The notes under the pieces were generated by a model that was given only the letters and a program-made list of their open reading frames with translations, was not told where the DNA came from and ran no database searches. From positions 34,278,645 through 34,342,644 of the forward strand of contig CM055100.1 in the NCBI GenBank assembly GCA_029204225.1: a DNA stretch of 64,000 nucleotides, read 5' to 3'. Shown one piece after another: positions 1-11,607 of this stretch (position 1 is the first letter of the stretch; every line of letters starts with the position of its first letter). Origin of the DNA: Diphasiastrum complanatum. Taxonomy: Eukaryota > Streptophyta > Lycopodiopsida > Lycopodiales > Lycopodiaceae. The translations under genes were made by a program, and so were the position numbers.

Positions 1-1740
1 GGAAAATCTAGATGGAGTTTTTTAGATCTCTGGATTATTGGATAATGTAGTTAGATCTTCTTGAAGATCGGATCCTATGTTTGGTTATAGGATGGTCAGA
101 TAATCTTTTTGATTTTATGTTGATCAGATCTAAAAGCAAAGGACTCTCTTGGAGAGAAAACTCTGGTATGGGACATCAGTGATTTCAAAGAGGAAATTCT
201 TGTGCGAGAATGACCAGTGGGTAGCTCAAAATCAATTGATGTTTTCAACTGATTGAATGGAATTTAAATCTTTTATGCCCAAATAATTATCTCTAATTGA
301 TAATTTTTTATTGAAAGTAATGTTTCTATCACTTGGGATAAGATATTTTATGATTTTGAGGATAAAGTCCAGTTGTAATAGTATTGGATACTCATTTTTT
401 ACTTTTTTGAATCTTCGATATCTTATACGTTGTCTCCTGGGAACTTTTTAATCAAAATTATGAAATTTATTTTAAAGGGGGTAGAAGAAAATGATAGGAA
501 TAAGTCTTTCATGAGATCAACCAGCTGCATAAATTTCTTTTGTGGAATCTTGTATGTGTGCAATGGTGGAACTATCCAGTGGAATAGAGAAAATCTCTAG
601 TGATTGTTTTGAATAATCTGGAACTAGAGAGGTTTTGGGGAGCTGTTAGATATTCATGATTATGGATAGTGGTGGTAAAGATTAACTTAAGATTTCGCTG
701 ATTGGATTAGATGGAATAAAGTTTTAACCTTGACCTTATGTCCAAAGATGTCTGTATAAGTCAACCTAATCTTAGTTTGTACATTAAGATCTGTAATAGG
801 TTGATTGGTTGAAGAATTTATGTTTGAAAAAGTATGATGGTTGGAAAACTTGTGATATTTACTTCAGAAATTTCCCAAATATGTTATTTACTCAAGAGAA
901 ATAGAATATTTTGTAGCTGAGTTACAAGATTCTCGGTGAAATATGTAAGTAACATATGCAGATTTTGGAGGAATCTGCCAGATAAAGACATATGTGTTTA
1001 TGTACTGGGTGATGATGAGATTTTCTCATATGTGCACGATTAATCTTGTTTGGATCTACTATGTATTCCTGGTTACTAAGGTTATCTGGTGTACGTAACC
1101 TAGTTGTTGAACATAGACATATGATCAAGTATTGTGTTTGACAATTACTTGCAGAGGTAACAGATCTATTCTGATAGATCTATAGGTTAACTTAAAAGTG
1201 ATTTGGATATAGATCTAAATGTGGTGTTGTACATGTACAATTAAGAGCTGCACCTAGACATTTAAGATTTCTAAATCATGGGCAATTAACTTGAGTAGTT
1301 GATTTACTCATGTGGAAGTTAATTGGTAAAACGAACAATGTGAAGAGAATTCACCAAAAACTGTTTGTTTTGTGTGTATTGCTTGTAAGACACATAATTT
1401 GTGAGTCATTTGGCCCTCATCCGAAAAAATTGTGTGCATAGGATATACGAAATTCTTGGGTGTGTATTTAGTGATTGTATCCCAGAGCGCTCAATTGAAT
1501 ATCGGATCCTAATGGTTCCAAGAATGGTAAACTAAATTTAGTTGAAATTCAGCAGAACTTTGTAATCTCTAGATATTATTTTAGGTGATTGTATAAAGTT
1601 TATCTCTGCTAGTGACCAATGACCTTGAGAGGACCCAGACACTCTAATTGAGACATATGGAGTAGTGCATGTACGTGTGACTGGTATAGACAAGAGGTAT
1701 GCATGAAGAGCTGTGATCTATTTATAGTTGACCTGCATGG
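1..1740. other. AT-rich sequence without a recognisable gene
   Basis: I see no protein family in either strand; open frames are short and unconvincing. The stretch borders degenerate retroelement sequence to its right, so it is probably old transposon-derived DNA, but this is inference only. Confidence 0.4.
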
Positions 1741-1990
1741 GGATTGCATGGGTTCATGCACAAGATCCTACTCTCTATATATTGAGGTAGTGATTATTCC
1801 GTCGACGACTTTGGTTTAGGTTATCTGTAAAGCTCTTCTCCTCTTGCTATCACATGGCATGGATTGGGGGCTAGATCTAGGAGGGATCTCAAGGAGGGAT
1901 CTACGATTGGTTGGGTGGTTTTGCTCCTTAGTCTCTCTTGTGTTTTTCTATCCTCATCATAGGGGTTTTCCCTGGTGGTCTTTACAATGT
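1741..1990 (+). promoter_or_regulatory. Possible LTR promoter region with TATA box
   Basis: A TATA-like CTCTATATATTGAGG lies at about 1773-1787, followed by a pyrimidine-rich stretch of the sort found in the R/U5 part of plant LTRs. A similar TATA context (CTCTATATATGAGG) occurs in the copia-type LTR at about 50038. No LTR ends or partner copy were found, so this could also be chance AT-rich sequence. Confidence 0.25.
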
Positions 1991-2115
1991 CTGCATATTT
2001 TTAGGACTATACGATCGAGGATCTCACAATCCAATTACCTCAAGCTCAACGTGAGCCAAATGATAATTCGCCCTATGAAAGCCCTGCCCGCACCATCACT
2101 TTTTCCTTGAGTGAA
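1991..2115 (+). repeat. Fragment of Ty3/gypsy pol (copy of 5794-5917)
   Basis: This 120-bp stretch aligns along its length with 5794-5917, the segment just upstream of the reverse transcriptase in the Ty3 element to the right. Both contain the phrase CAAGCTCAACGTGAGCCAA. It is therefore a pol scrap, cut off from any RT domain. The orientation is the same as that of the larger copy. Confidence 0.7.
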
Positions 2116-2430
2116 TGTTAGCAACTGTGCTAACACAGAGAGAATAAAAAAAGAAAGAAATAAAACTCCATGGCATGTGTTTTGTAAGTCCACGTATGAG
2201 TATCTGTCAATAAATTTCAACCATGGCATGTGTTTGTAAGCCCATGAGTAGAAGCTTAAATACTAATAAAATAGTTTAAACTTAGATTTAGAACTTAGAC
2301 TTAGAAAACTTAAGATTAGAAATATTTTATCTTAAGTTTTCCTAATTAAGAAACTTTGAAGTTCTAAATTCTAAGTTAAAAGTTCTAGAAAAAGGCTAGA
2401 AACAGATTAGTCCCATAAGTTAGTAGATAC
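2116..2430. other. AT-rich spacer with a small direct repeat
   Basis: No gene is visible. A short phrase CCATGGCATGTGTTT occurs twice, near 2168 and 2221. It may belong to the 3' part of the minus-strand retroelement whose gag starts at 3371. Confidence 0.3.
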
Positions 2431-3371
2431 TTATGGAAGACTCTCCTTGCCATAAAAGGAGAGGTATTTGCATTGTAAACAACAATTTGTGATTAAGACA
2501 AAATTACTATTGTGATTATCTTGCATTTCATTGTGTAGGGCGGCTGCTGGGAAATGATTTCGCAGTTGAGGGCATTCATTAGCAACGTGATGCTGTGAGC
2601 AGATTGGACACCAGACATTTTCCCTTGCTGGAAAGGATTTCTTAGCAATATGTTTCATGGCGGTTTGGAAATTGGCAGTGAGTTTATCCATATGAGATTG
2701 TTGAGCTTTTTGCCAGGTTTCCATTTGATGTAGAAGTTTAGAAGATTGAGCAATATTGTCAGACTTTGGGTGATTAGGACGATCCGGATTCTTAGATTTC
2801 TTTTCACGATGGTCAAAGTCGTCGTCTGAAATTTCGTCTTCCTCATGGATAGCATCGTCATCACATCTTTAAGTTGGTCATAAAGGTCAACTGGTTTGAG
2901 TTCACGACGGATGTTTTTAGGCAATCCAGCTAAGAACAGTTTTATGGCCATACATTCGGTGATATTTTCATCAACACATTCTACTGTGAGACGTTTAAAA
3001 TGCTCAATGTAGTTTCGAACAGACTCTTCGCGACGCATCTTGATGTGGGTAATTTGAATGAACGGGCTCTGAGTCAGTTTGGATGGTTTGAAACGCTTGA
3101 TGAGAGCGTCCTTGAGGGTGGTCCAAGAAGCAAGATCAGGAGCTTCGAGATTCAAGTACCGTTCCTTGGCGGTTCCATAGAGTACCATAGAAAATAGGTG
3201 TAGCTTTTTAGTTTTAGAGGTATCTCCATAAAAACGACATGCATTATCAAAGTCTTGGAGAAATCGGACTGGGTCAGATTCTCCATCGTACTTTGGTGCA
3301 TTGATACATGGAATTCTTTGTTCTAGTCGTGGAGGAGCCAAATTACAAGATTTAGCACAGTCACAAGACAT
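2431..3371 (-). pseudogene. Ty3/gypsy-type gag, frameshifted
   Basis: This is the capsid/nucleocapsid gene of a Ty3/gypsy LTR retrotransposon. The start is taken at the ATG at 3371-3369 (MSCDCAKSC). A typical retrotransposon gag core follows, including FLQDFDNACRFYGD, the W-x-x-L-K-D-A-L-I-K-R-F helix region and the RNYIEHFKRLTVEC segment. About 170 codons in, near 2860, the frame shifts by one base. It continues in another frame through an acidic/basic linker into a zinc-knuckle-like CPICSQHHVANECP near 2575-2615. Gag packages element RNA in virus-like particles. No pol follows on the minus strand, so the copy is broken and non-functional. A plant Ty3-type primer-binding site lies upstream at 4127-4139. 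Confidence 0.75.
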
Positions 3372-4126
3372 GATGCAAAATACAGATGAGCAGGTCAGTA
3401 CTGTACTTGGCAAAAAGACAATTTGCTTGCAGAATTGATGGTGTAGGACAAAAAATTGGTCTTTCTGGTCGTGATAGAATTTGTGGTCAGGCTGAGAAAT
3501 CATGGAGAGGCAGAATAATCGAATTGTAATACTCCCGAATTCTGACAAGGAGTTTTGAATGTCAAAATAGTGATTTTTCTAGATTTTCTGGAAAAAAATT
3601 GTACTTTTAGAATTCACGGGTAGGACAGAGAAATTGTACTCTTTGAGAACGATTTCTTAGGCTGGATGGTGAATTCTAACAAAGAGGTTTGACTGACATA
3701 TAGGGAATTGATGAGATCTAGCCTCAATGAAGCCCGCAAATTCTAGGACAAAGATTTGGGTGAGATATAAGAGATTTTGACAGTATATCAGGCTGTTTTA
3801 TCAGAATCTAACCGTGGTCAGAATTCGTGGAGGTGATAAAATGAAAGATCAAGGTTTGTTAGGGCTATAGACAAGTTGGCGAATTCTGATATACCTGGTT
3901 GGTTTGAAAAAAGGTCACTTGGTCACTTCTTTTCAAGAAAATGCCCAAGTTGACTCTTTTGTTGCTTCCCCCCGGCTTGATAAGTTGCTCCGCAGCTCGT
4001 GTAGGACCTAGAGAGACGACTCGTGCTGTTTGTTGGTATATAGAGACAGGCAAACAAGCAAACATACAACACGGAAGCAAGAGAACAAAAAGGAGAAGAA
4101 GCTAGGTAAAAGTTACTTAAATAACA
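3372..4126 (-). other. Leader between primer-binding site and gag
   Basis: On the minus strand this 750-bp stretch lies between the primer-binding site and the gag start, the expected position of an untranslated leader in a long plant Ty3 element. No conserved protein is visible. Purine- and AT-rich phrases such as GAATTCTGAC recur loosely. Confidence 0.4.
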
Positions 4127-4140
4127 GCAACGGCGCCAAT
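4127..4140 (-). other. Ty3-type primer-binding site
   Basis: Read on the minus strand, the sequence is TTGGCGCCGTTGC, the classic plant Ty3/gypsy primer-binding core. The bases before it (CTTCCAACA) fit an LTR 3' end, so the 5' LTR of the minus-strand element should lie to the right of 4140. I could not define that LTR's outer end. Confidence 0.65.
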
Positions 4141-4539
4141 GTTGGAAGTATTTCTAGTGTGTGCGGTGGCTAGATCTACTTAGAGGTGTGGTATAGGGAT
4201 GTGGAGATTTGTCCGTTTTTTAAGTTTGTACAACAAGCTTCAACAGACATACGAAAAGAATCAACAGGAATGAGAGCACTAAGGCTTACCCAACTAGTGC
4301 CTGAAACAGAAATAAAGCTAATTAGTAACAACAATAAAAATCCTTGCTAATGCCGACCCAACTACCTTCCACTTCCCATAAAGTACCTCACAAGCCCTTT
4401 GAAAGCAAAACCCTTAAAGGTACCGAAGCTTGGGGAGATTTACTACAAGCCAATGTCACTCTTCCTTTCCATGTGCTCTGGAAGCATGTTGGCCAGTGAA
4501 ACAACAGATCCAATTCAATAACACCACCACTACTGACAA

Positions 4540-5670
4540 GTTGCTTGAAATGCCCTTACATCTAATCAATCCATTCAACGAATGAGGAAACATCAAAATT
4601 TTAGCTACCCATCATCAATTCCGTGAAGTTTTAGCAGTACTCGATGGTGGCTCCGGTGTCAATATCATTTCCACATCCCTCATGATAGAATGAAATCTGA
4701 GAGACAAGCTAGCCAAACCCACTTGTCAGCTTCAGATGGCTGATCAAAGTGTAGTCCGACCTAGCGGTTTTCTTCCACACGTGCTGATCAAACTAGGAGG
4801 TCTCAAGTTTTATGTCAATCTCGTATACGTAGTACTTGATATTTCCAATAATGCCTATTCTTATAAATTACTACTTGGTCGTCCGTGGCTCACCAATGCA
4901 TGAGTCGTTCGTGACTGGAGCAAAGGCCGAGTCACTTTTGGAAATCGTGACAGTTCTGTCACCATTGATTCAACGGATAAACTCAAACCTGCACGCATCC
5001 ATGACGAAGGATCCTCAACCACCAACTCAGTATTTGAGTCATACCATTCCAGCCACAAAAAATGTCATTATGTTAATTCTATTGATATCATAAACTAGAG
5101 TGACAGTCTAGCTACCATTGATTGTGTGAATGCCGATTATTGTGCTCAACATCAAGATAATTGTACCTCTCCACTCCCGATCGATCACGACCAATTACCT
5201 GATCTGGATATACCTATCATTAATATCAATTTTTATTGATATTCTTCCACACCACGATGAACTACTAAATGTTGCATGGCTACCTACTAATGAATCGGAT
5301 GATTTCTTCATCGATGATGAGAATGTCTTACGAATTCAAAATTGCCCAGCAGATTTGGACATTTTTGATATTCAGATCCTCAATTATATGGAGGCGTTCC
5401 CACTTAGGACCTATCCGCAACATGCGTCCAACGTGGAACCAGTTGCCAAGGTTGCACTTGAAAAGACTGAGACAAAATTCTACCATCCCAAACGTCCACA
5501 CTATCCATGGGATCTCTGTGAGGAGGAGACTATCTTTCAAATTGATGATGAGATCCTCCATGACATACCAACCGTCCCTCATCCACACTCCACCACCAAA
5601 GCCTCAACCACGTGGTCATACTATGAAAGAGAAAATGAAAAAATCGCTTCAAATTCAACCGTCGGGTGAC
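4540..5670 (+). pseudogene. Ty3/gypsy pol, protease region (broken)
   Basis: This is the aspartic-protease part of a Ty3/gypsy polyprotein. Near 4640-4660 the frame reads VLDGGSGVNIIS, the DGGSG variant of the retropepsin active site. It is followed by a segment ending LLLGRPWL near 4875-4895 and then by TIDCVNADYC near 5115. The frame is cut by stops at several places, for example after the protease active-site region and after the RPWLTNA phrase. Downstream (5130-5669) is an open acidic linker. The related fragment at 29850-30309 shares the same segment order. The copy cannot make a working polyprotein. Confidence 0.7.
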
Positions 5671-5814
5671 CTCACCATTGTTAGAAAAGTTTATAAGATT
5701 GCCTCTGTCCCTACACCAGCCCTCGAACATTCCCAATCACCATTTTAGCAAGAGAAAGACAAGGCCCCCCTCAAATCTCCAGCCCATGATGTTCCTGCAT
5801 ACTTTAAGGATGAT

Positions 5815-6750
5815 ATGATCGAGGATGTCATAATCCAATTATCCCAAGCTCAACGTGAGCCAACTGGTAATTCACCCTATGAAGGCATTGCACAAACCAT
5901 AACCCTTTCTCTAAGTAAGCCAAATGAAAAAAATGACTATCTTGTCCACGTTAGAGCTCATCTCAATCGCGAACAACGCAGACGGCTTGAAAAGCTCCTG
6001 CGAAAATATCGACATGTCTTTGCTTGGACCTATAAAGACATGAAAGCCGTCTCACCTCAAGTAGTTGTGCATCATATCCCGCTTAAACCGGGTGCGAGGC
6101 CCACTGCTAGTTGTCCATACATATGCAATCCCATCTATAAGGCCACTGTCAAAGAAGAATTACAACGTCTCTTAGATGCGGGATTTATCTATGAAATTGA
6201 ACATACTGAGTGGGTCTCCCCAATTGTCATCGTTCCCAAGAAAAATGAAAAACTCCGAATCTGTGTCGTTTTTAAAAAACTTAACGCCGTCACTAAATGT
6301 GATCATTTTCCATTACCTTTTGGAGAATCCATCTTAGAAAATCTAGTAGGAGATGAGGCTTACTCCTTCTAATATGGCTTTAGCGGATACAATGTGATCC
6401 AACTCGCTCAACAGAAAACCGTTTTTGCCACATAATGGGGAACCTTCTGCTGGAAAGTCATGCCCTTTGGTCTCTGCAATGCTCCTAGCACCTTCCAACG
6501 TGTTATGCAAGCGGCCTTTTCTCAACAGATGGGCGATACCTTAGAGGTTTACTTGGATGATTTAGGAGCACATTTCGAAGAAACACGCCATCTGTCTGTG
6601 CTCGAATTTTTTTTTTATCCAATGTCAACGCTTCGGCATCTCTCTTAGAAAAATGCCAGATTTGTATTACCCATGGTATTGTGTTAGGACATATTATCCC
6701 ACGAAATGGCATTGCCACTGACCTTGAAAAGACCCACAAAACGCTTTCAA
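5815..6750 (+). pseudogene. Ty3/gypsy reverse transcriptase (broken)
   Basis: This is the reverse transcriptase of the same plus-strand Ty3/gypsy pol. The first 185 codons are open and carry RKYRHVFAW, the block WVSPIVIVPKKNEKLRICV, and then KLNAVTKCDHFPLP. After a stop at about 6370 the frame resumes with FGLCNAPSTFQRVMQ and the catalytic YLDD near 6550. A remnant of the following block (GIVLGHIIPRNGI) can be read in a shifted frame at 6660-6720. RNase H and integrase are not recognisable. Stops, a frameshift at a T-run near 6610 and the missing 3' half make it a pseudogene. Confidence 0.8.
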
Positions 6751-6778
6751 AAAACAGACTACATGCCTTGTGCGCTCT

Positions 6779-7095
6779 AGCAACATCGTTTGTGTCCCAA
6801 CAGTGTGGTCCAATCTGCAGGTCATAAGTTCTAGCCAATTAGATGTTCTATGCAGTTGAGGTGTGTGCCATGTTGCTTTGCACAATATGATATTTTTATC
6901 ATTTTTTTTTGTCATTCAACAAAATATTGTGATGACACAATTATGCCATCAAAGGCCTACAGACCTAACAATGTTTCATGTATTCTAGTAGATCTCAGAG
7001 GTGCTTTAGCAATGTTTTGTTATTCTACCCTAACAATGCAGTCCAATCTACAAGCGATACGTTCTAGCCATTTGGATGTTATGTGCAATCTTAAT
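6779..7095 (+). repeat. Imperfect direct repeat, about 235 bp apart
   Basis: A 55-60-bp phrase near 6800 (containing GTCCAATCTGCAGG and TTCTAGCCAATTAGATGTT) is repeated imperfectly near 7040 (GTCCAATCTACAAG, TTCTAGCCATTTGGATGTT). No gene is visible here. Confidence 0.45.
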
Positions 7096-7099
7096 GTCC

Positions 7100-7970
7100 T
7101 TTATTGTTTGTAATTAGTTGCTCTGTTGATGTGCAGATGCGTTGTGTTCCGACATCAATGAAACGAGGCAGTGGTCTAAAGCAATGTGTACAAACTTGTC
7201 GAGATTGTCAAATGAAAAAAATTTGCTCATATTTACTATGAAATTATAAAATCTAATGATGATCTTGAACTTGGATCTAAGCCAATATCAATTGCACAAC
7301 AAATCAATTGTAAAATTGCTAGAAAAATTTCTACACAATCTCACTAGTTTGATCAGGATCACTCTACCAAAATGAAATAGAAACAAAAGCTATTCAAAGT
7401 GAACAAGTCAAAAAACAGCAATAATGCATTTAATTCCTTCCTCCAATAGAAATTGAACACACAAACATCATCTTCTACACAAATGTAGAAAAAAACCAGA
7501 GATGAGATGATAGTATTGTCTCCAAGGCTTCCAAAAGTGAAATATATCTTAGGTTCTACATTCTTCACACCCTACTTGTTATTTATAGCTGAAAGTGATG
7601 CCTCTCTCTCCTATGTCTAGATTGGTTTGGCCTAGTTTATCCAAAACTTGACCTAAACTAGTCATATTGGCCAAAATTGCCAAGTAAAACTGAGAATATT
7701 GTATGTATAAGTGACTCTAAGTGAATTTGGACCCAATATAAAATAGTCATGTACACTGATTTTACTCGGTGTGGAATAACCTTGTTGTTGGATTATTCTC
7801 CTTCTTACCAATCGACTAATTGGTTTAAATCTTCATCCATTGTTCATCCAGTTCTGCAAATTTTCTCGTGTGTTTCCACAGTCTGTAGAATTACAAGTGT
7901 CTTTACACAGTCTGAAGAATTACACGGAGTTTATGACAGTGTCTCCTTTTTTGCCTGTCAAGAATCCCGT
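7100..7970. other. Stretch without a recognisable gene
   Basis: AT-rich sequence. The longest open frames (7359-7568 minus, 7749-7973 plus) are low-complexity and show no family signature. It may be retroelement-derived because it sits between Ty3 pol and an LTR-like promoter region. Confidence 0.3.
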
Positions 7971-8650
7971 TGAAAAATGCAGTGTCTCCTTTTTCGCATT
8001 TTTCGCCTAACAGAATTCTCGTGTAAAATCATAGTGTCGCATTTTTCGCTTTTTTCAAAAAGCCTCAAATGTTAAGGAAAAGACTCTGGCAAAGTGTGGG
8101 GCAACCCTAAATGAGATTGAAGGGCACCTTCTTCTTTTTCTCTTTTTTCACAAAAAATCCGACAGTGTCGACTGTGGCTGTTTTAGCTCATTTCTGCAGA
8201 GCTACAGTTTTGGTTCATTTATGTAGACAAAACGTTTACGACCAATTTCACCGCTTATCAACAATCAATGACAAGGACCAGATGGATGCCAACGGATCAC
8301 CAGCCAACTGGCAGTCGCAATTGATGACCTAATTTCTTAGTATAAATAGTTGTTCATATTCATACAGTTTTAATCATCTTAAAATCAAAATTATCAGAAT
8401 TTTTTGAATAGTTAGCTCTCTCTCTCAAGCCTGCGAGCTTGAACACTCCTGAGCATTATAGCTCATTTCTTAGAGTTGTTTTAGAAATTGCTATTGCGCT
8501 ACTGCTTATCAGCATTGTGCATTAGTTCAGACTTTTATTTTAGCCGCTCAGAGATAGCATAGAGTACGCGGCTTCGATCCGCAACTTATTGTACTCATTT
8601 ACTTCTGTTTCCTTTTGAATCAATACTATCCTTTATTGCGTTCAGCTTCG
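7970..8650 (+). promoter_or_regulatory. LTR-like promoter region with TATA box
   Basis: A clear TATA box (TATAAATAG) lies at 8341-8349. It is preceded by repeated pyrimidine-rich phrases such as CAGTGTCTCC and CGCATTTTTCGC (7980-8050), and followed by a leader that looks like R/U5. No protein follows in frame. It resembles the U3-R-U5 part of an LTR, but no second copy or ends were found in the window. Confidence 0.3.
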
Positions 8651-8991
8651 TCTCATAATGTATGTATTTTCTGGAATTCTTCGCAACTAATTATTTGTCT
8701 GATAATTTTCGATGATTAATTGTTTGGCTACAAAATCACTGTAGTACTGACGATTTCAGAGTTAGTTACTATAAGATCAAACATGATTTCTATCACTATT
8801 GTTTTGTTTGAAAAAACTCAGATTGCAAAGAAGAACATGGCACACACTTCAATTGTGCAGAAGACGAAACCTACCTACCTCTTATTATAAGAAAGAAATC
8901 TACCTATTTCAAACTTTGCACACATCCGCCATAGCTGCCTAAGAAAGATGATGAATGCGAAACAAGACGAATGCCAAATGCAGATGTTGAG

Positions 8992-9150
8992 ATCAAGTTT
9001 CATGAAGTTCATGTGAAAAAAAGCCACAGGTACCCTCTACACAATGAAAGGTGCCATGCAGGGCACACAATCAGATGCTCATTATGTTTCATAAAGTTCA
9101 TATGTAAAAAAGCCATAGGTACCCATTACACAATGGAAGGTGCCACAGAC
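8992..9150 (+). repeat. Two-copy tandem duplication, period 89 bp
   Basis: The phrase beginning GTTTCATGAAGTTCATGTG at 8997 recurs at 9086 as GTTTCATAAAGTTCATATG, and the similarity continues through GGTACC and ACAATG-AAGGTGCCA. An open frame of 82 codons simply reads through the repeat and is not a convincing gene. Confidence 0.6.
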
Positions 9151-9375
9151 ATGACACTATTAGCAGTAAGAATTTTCGAAATTTTTAGGCGAGGCTCAAA
9201 GATAGTACAAACGACTTGAGATGCAAGGTCACTACACTTGGTGCATTGAGGAAAGGTTACCCATGCATGGTAGGCTCATAGCCTCTCACGCCCTCTACTT
9301 CTAACACCATGTTTTTAAGGCTGAGCCAGGCCTGTATGGGGTGAGGTCATATACTACGCTCGCTGGACCAAAACT

Positions 9376-9660
9376 GCTATATTTTAGCCAGAGGTAGCCT
9401 TAATTTGAGCAGCGGCGGCCGCCACGAAAGGTCCAGTACTTCAATTTCGATGGTACATGACCTTCTCCTCAAACCTCTCGCTCTCGCTTCGCGCGCTGCT
9501 GCTCTCTCTACTCTAGCAGACAGCTAGCTCGTCAAGCCTTCTCTGCTCTCTCTCGTTTCCTTTCCCTTCCTTTTGCTTCTCGTTCTCAGCATGCAACGAC
9601 GTCTTCATACGATCCTGCCATAGCGGTTGGATCTACCATACGGATCGCAGTATCCAATAA
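9376..9660 (+). promoter_or_regulatory. Probable promoter and 5' untranslated exon of the SNF2-PHD gene
   Basis: A TATA-like TATATTTTA lies at 9378-9386. It is followed by an island much richer in GC than its surroundings (GCGGCGGCCGCC near 9412) and then by a CT-rich stretch (9461-9580, many CTCTCT runs), typical of plant 5' leaders. A possible donor CAATAAG/GTTCGT ends the leader at about 9660. The ATG at 9591 opens only ten codons. Assignment to the downstream gene is by position and orientation. Confidence 0.45.
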
Positions 9661-10075
9661 GGTTCGTCTGGTGCTTTTTCTTTCATTTTCTATTACAATA
9701 GTCGTTTGATTTCTGAACAAAGCGCATAATGTATCTTAAGTTTAATATGATTCTATCATATTCTGTTGCAATAGTGTTTAAATTTCTGAAGGAAGCATAA
9801 TGTCTCTTAAGTTTCGTCTCTTGCCTTCATTTTTCTGTTGCAATAGCCTTTAAGGCATCATATCTGTTAAGTTTAGTTTGGTGCCTTCATTTTCTGTTGC
9901 AATGCCGGCATGGCCTCTAAATTTCTGAGGGAAGTATGATGTCTCGTAAGTTTGGTCCATGGCTTCTTCATTCTTTATTGCAATAGCGTTCAGATTTCTG
10001 GAGGAAGCATAATGTATGTTAACTTTACTCCGCTGCATTCATTATCTTCTGCAATAGGCGCTTGGATTTCTGAAC
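9661..10075 (+). repeat. Degenerate tandem repeats, period about 72 bp, six copies
   Basis: A unit built around TTCTGTTGCAATAG, ATTTCTGAAGGAAGCATAATGT and CTTAAGTTT recurs. The TGCAATAG core (or its variant) starts at about 9694, 9767, 9839, 9898, 9979 and 10050, giving spacings of 73, 72, 59, 81 and 71. The array sits directly after the presumed 5' leader exon, in the presumed first intron. Confidence 0.75.
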
Positions 10076-10228
10076 GAACCATTTCTCAAAGAATACGGTA
10101 TACGAATTAGGATTCTGTCAATATTTTTTCGTATTGGTGAAACTTTGAAGATGTATTGGATTCAAGATAGAATAAAGATTTTCCTTCATTTTCCGAAAAG
10201 TATGATCTCAAGCTAAACCGCAATGTAA

Positions 10229-10419
10229 ACTGAAGCAATAAATGTTCATGAATTTCGTCAAGTGCTCGTATTCATATTGCTGTTGAATGGTCGTTCTCAA
10301 GATTTTGACAAGTATAGTATTGTTGAATCAAAGAACGTTATAAAGATTGCAGAATGGAAGCCATTAGAAAAAGTACGCGCATTCGCAAGTCCCGGCTGGT
10401 GTACATTCGCGGGCAACCG
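10229..10419 (+). CDS. Tentative upstream coding exon of the SNF2-PHD gene
   Basis: An open frame from 10229 ends in GGC AAC CG before GT at 10420. Splicing to the AG at 11308-11309 completes an Arg codon and keeps frame with the next exon, so the phase fits. That is only weak support, since one phase in three would fit by chance. The frame has no ATG, so the exon must begin at an acceptor inside this interval (candidate TTCTCAAG near 10300) and the true start codon lies further upstream or is missing. I recognise no domain; visible phrases are NVIKIAEWKPLEK and SPGWCTFAGNR. Confidence 0.35.
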
Positions 10420-11309
10420 GTATTTTCTTTGTGATCTCTGTTATTCTATCTTATGAACTGCATGCAGCTGACATCTGCGCAAATTTCTACGAGCAATACT
10501 AAAAAATAATGTATAAACTGTGTAATCATTTCCTTGGATGTCATCGTTCGTCTTCTTTTTCCTTTATATTTTTGGAGCTTTATTTTGCTACATTGGTTTC
10601 ACATCTGCGAAACATGGGGCTAACGCCCAAGACCTGCAATTGCTGAGGGCATTCGCTTTGAGGCCAGAGTAATGCAAAAAGAGTCTAGTTGTTTCAGTGT
10701 TTATAGGCATGGTGACTCACATACGGCATTGTGATCACACCCTCGCTCATACTCTGTATATTGTTCATATGTAGGTGCTCAGGCTCAACAATTATACGCT
10801 CGAACACGGGTATCTTTCTCTAGTAGACAATGCACGGAAATGCTAGCTCTTGTTTGTTTGCGCAATAGGGGCTAAATTTTCTGCTGACAGTGTCGGTCTG
10901 CTTATCAACTTCAGACTAGTAGGGTATAATGGATCAATGTACGACATATGATATAAAGTGTTAGCTCAATAGCTGAAGTAGTTTAGTTCTAAAGGTCAAA
11001 TTGTTCCAGGAAGTCACAGTGGTTCTCAATACACCTATGATTTCTTGCCGAAAACATGTTATTCTACCGTCTAAACTTTGAAGGCGTGAAAATTGTAGCA
11101 TTCGAAATATTATATTTCTAATTTTGAGGGCATAAATACGTGTGCCCCAGCCTAGATTTTTGTGCCACTTAATTGCCAGTGAATTTGGAGCATAACTAGC
11201 AGATGTGAGCATAACCAATGCATCCGCAAATGGTCTGATTTCTGAAAATGCACTTAAAATGTTGTAGCTGATAACGCTCCAATAATCTCTTAACTGGTCG
11301 TGTTAACAG

Positions 11310-11607
11310 GGAGCCAAGTATTGTCAAACATGAAGTGAATGATGACTCATCATCTGATTGTGTTATTGTGAGATCCATGCGCAAACGTCCCTTGGTGAAC
11401 ACGGCAAGGAAAATAATGGATGACGACTCATCATCATCCATGATGGATGACGACTCATCGTATTCCATAATGGATGACGACTCATCATCATCTGATGGCA
11501 TTGATGTGGAATCAAAGTGCAAGCCTTGCCCGGTGAATGCAAAGAGGAAAACAGCACTGTCTCACAGACAGCCGAAGGAGACTGATTGGTCCACAGCAAA
11601 TACCAAG
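11310..11607 (+). other. Acidic Ser/Asp repeat exon of the SNF2-PHD gene
   Basis: The first secure exon encodes three to four tandem copies of an M-D-D-D-S-S-S-S-like unit (11415-11500). They are built from a repeated ATGGATGACGACTCATCA phrase with a 30-33-bp period. Such acidic serine tracts are common in nuclear proteins and are candidate CK2 targets (inference). The 3' edge is set at AAG/GTTCAA (11607) because only this donor joins in phase to the next exon (ATT GAG CAG at 11693). Confidence 0.65.
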
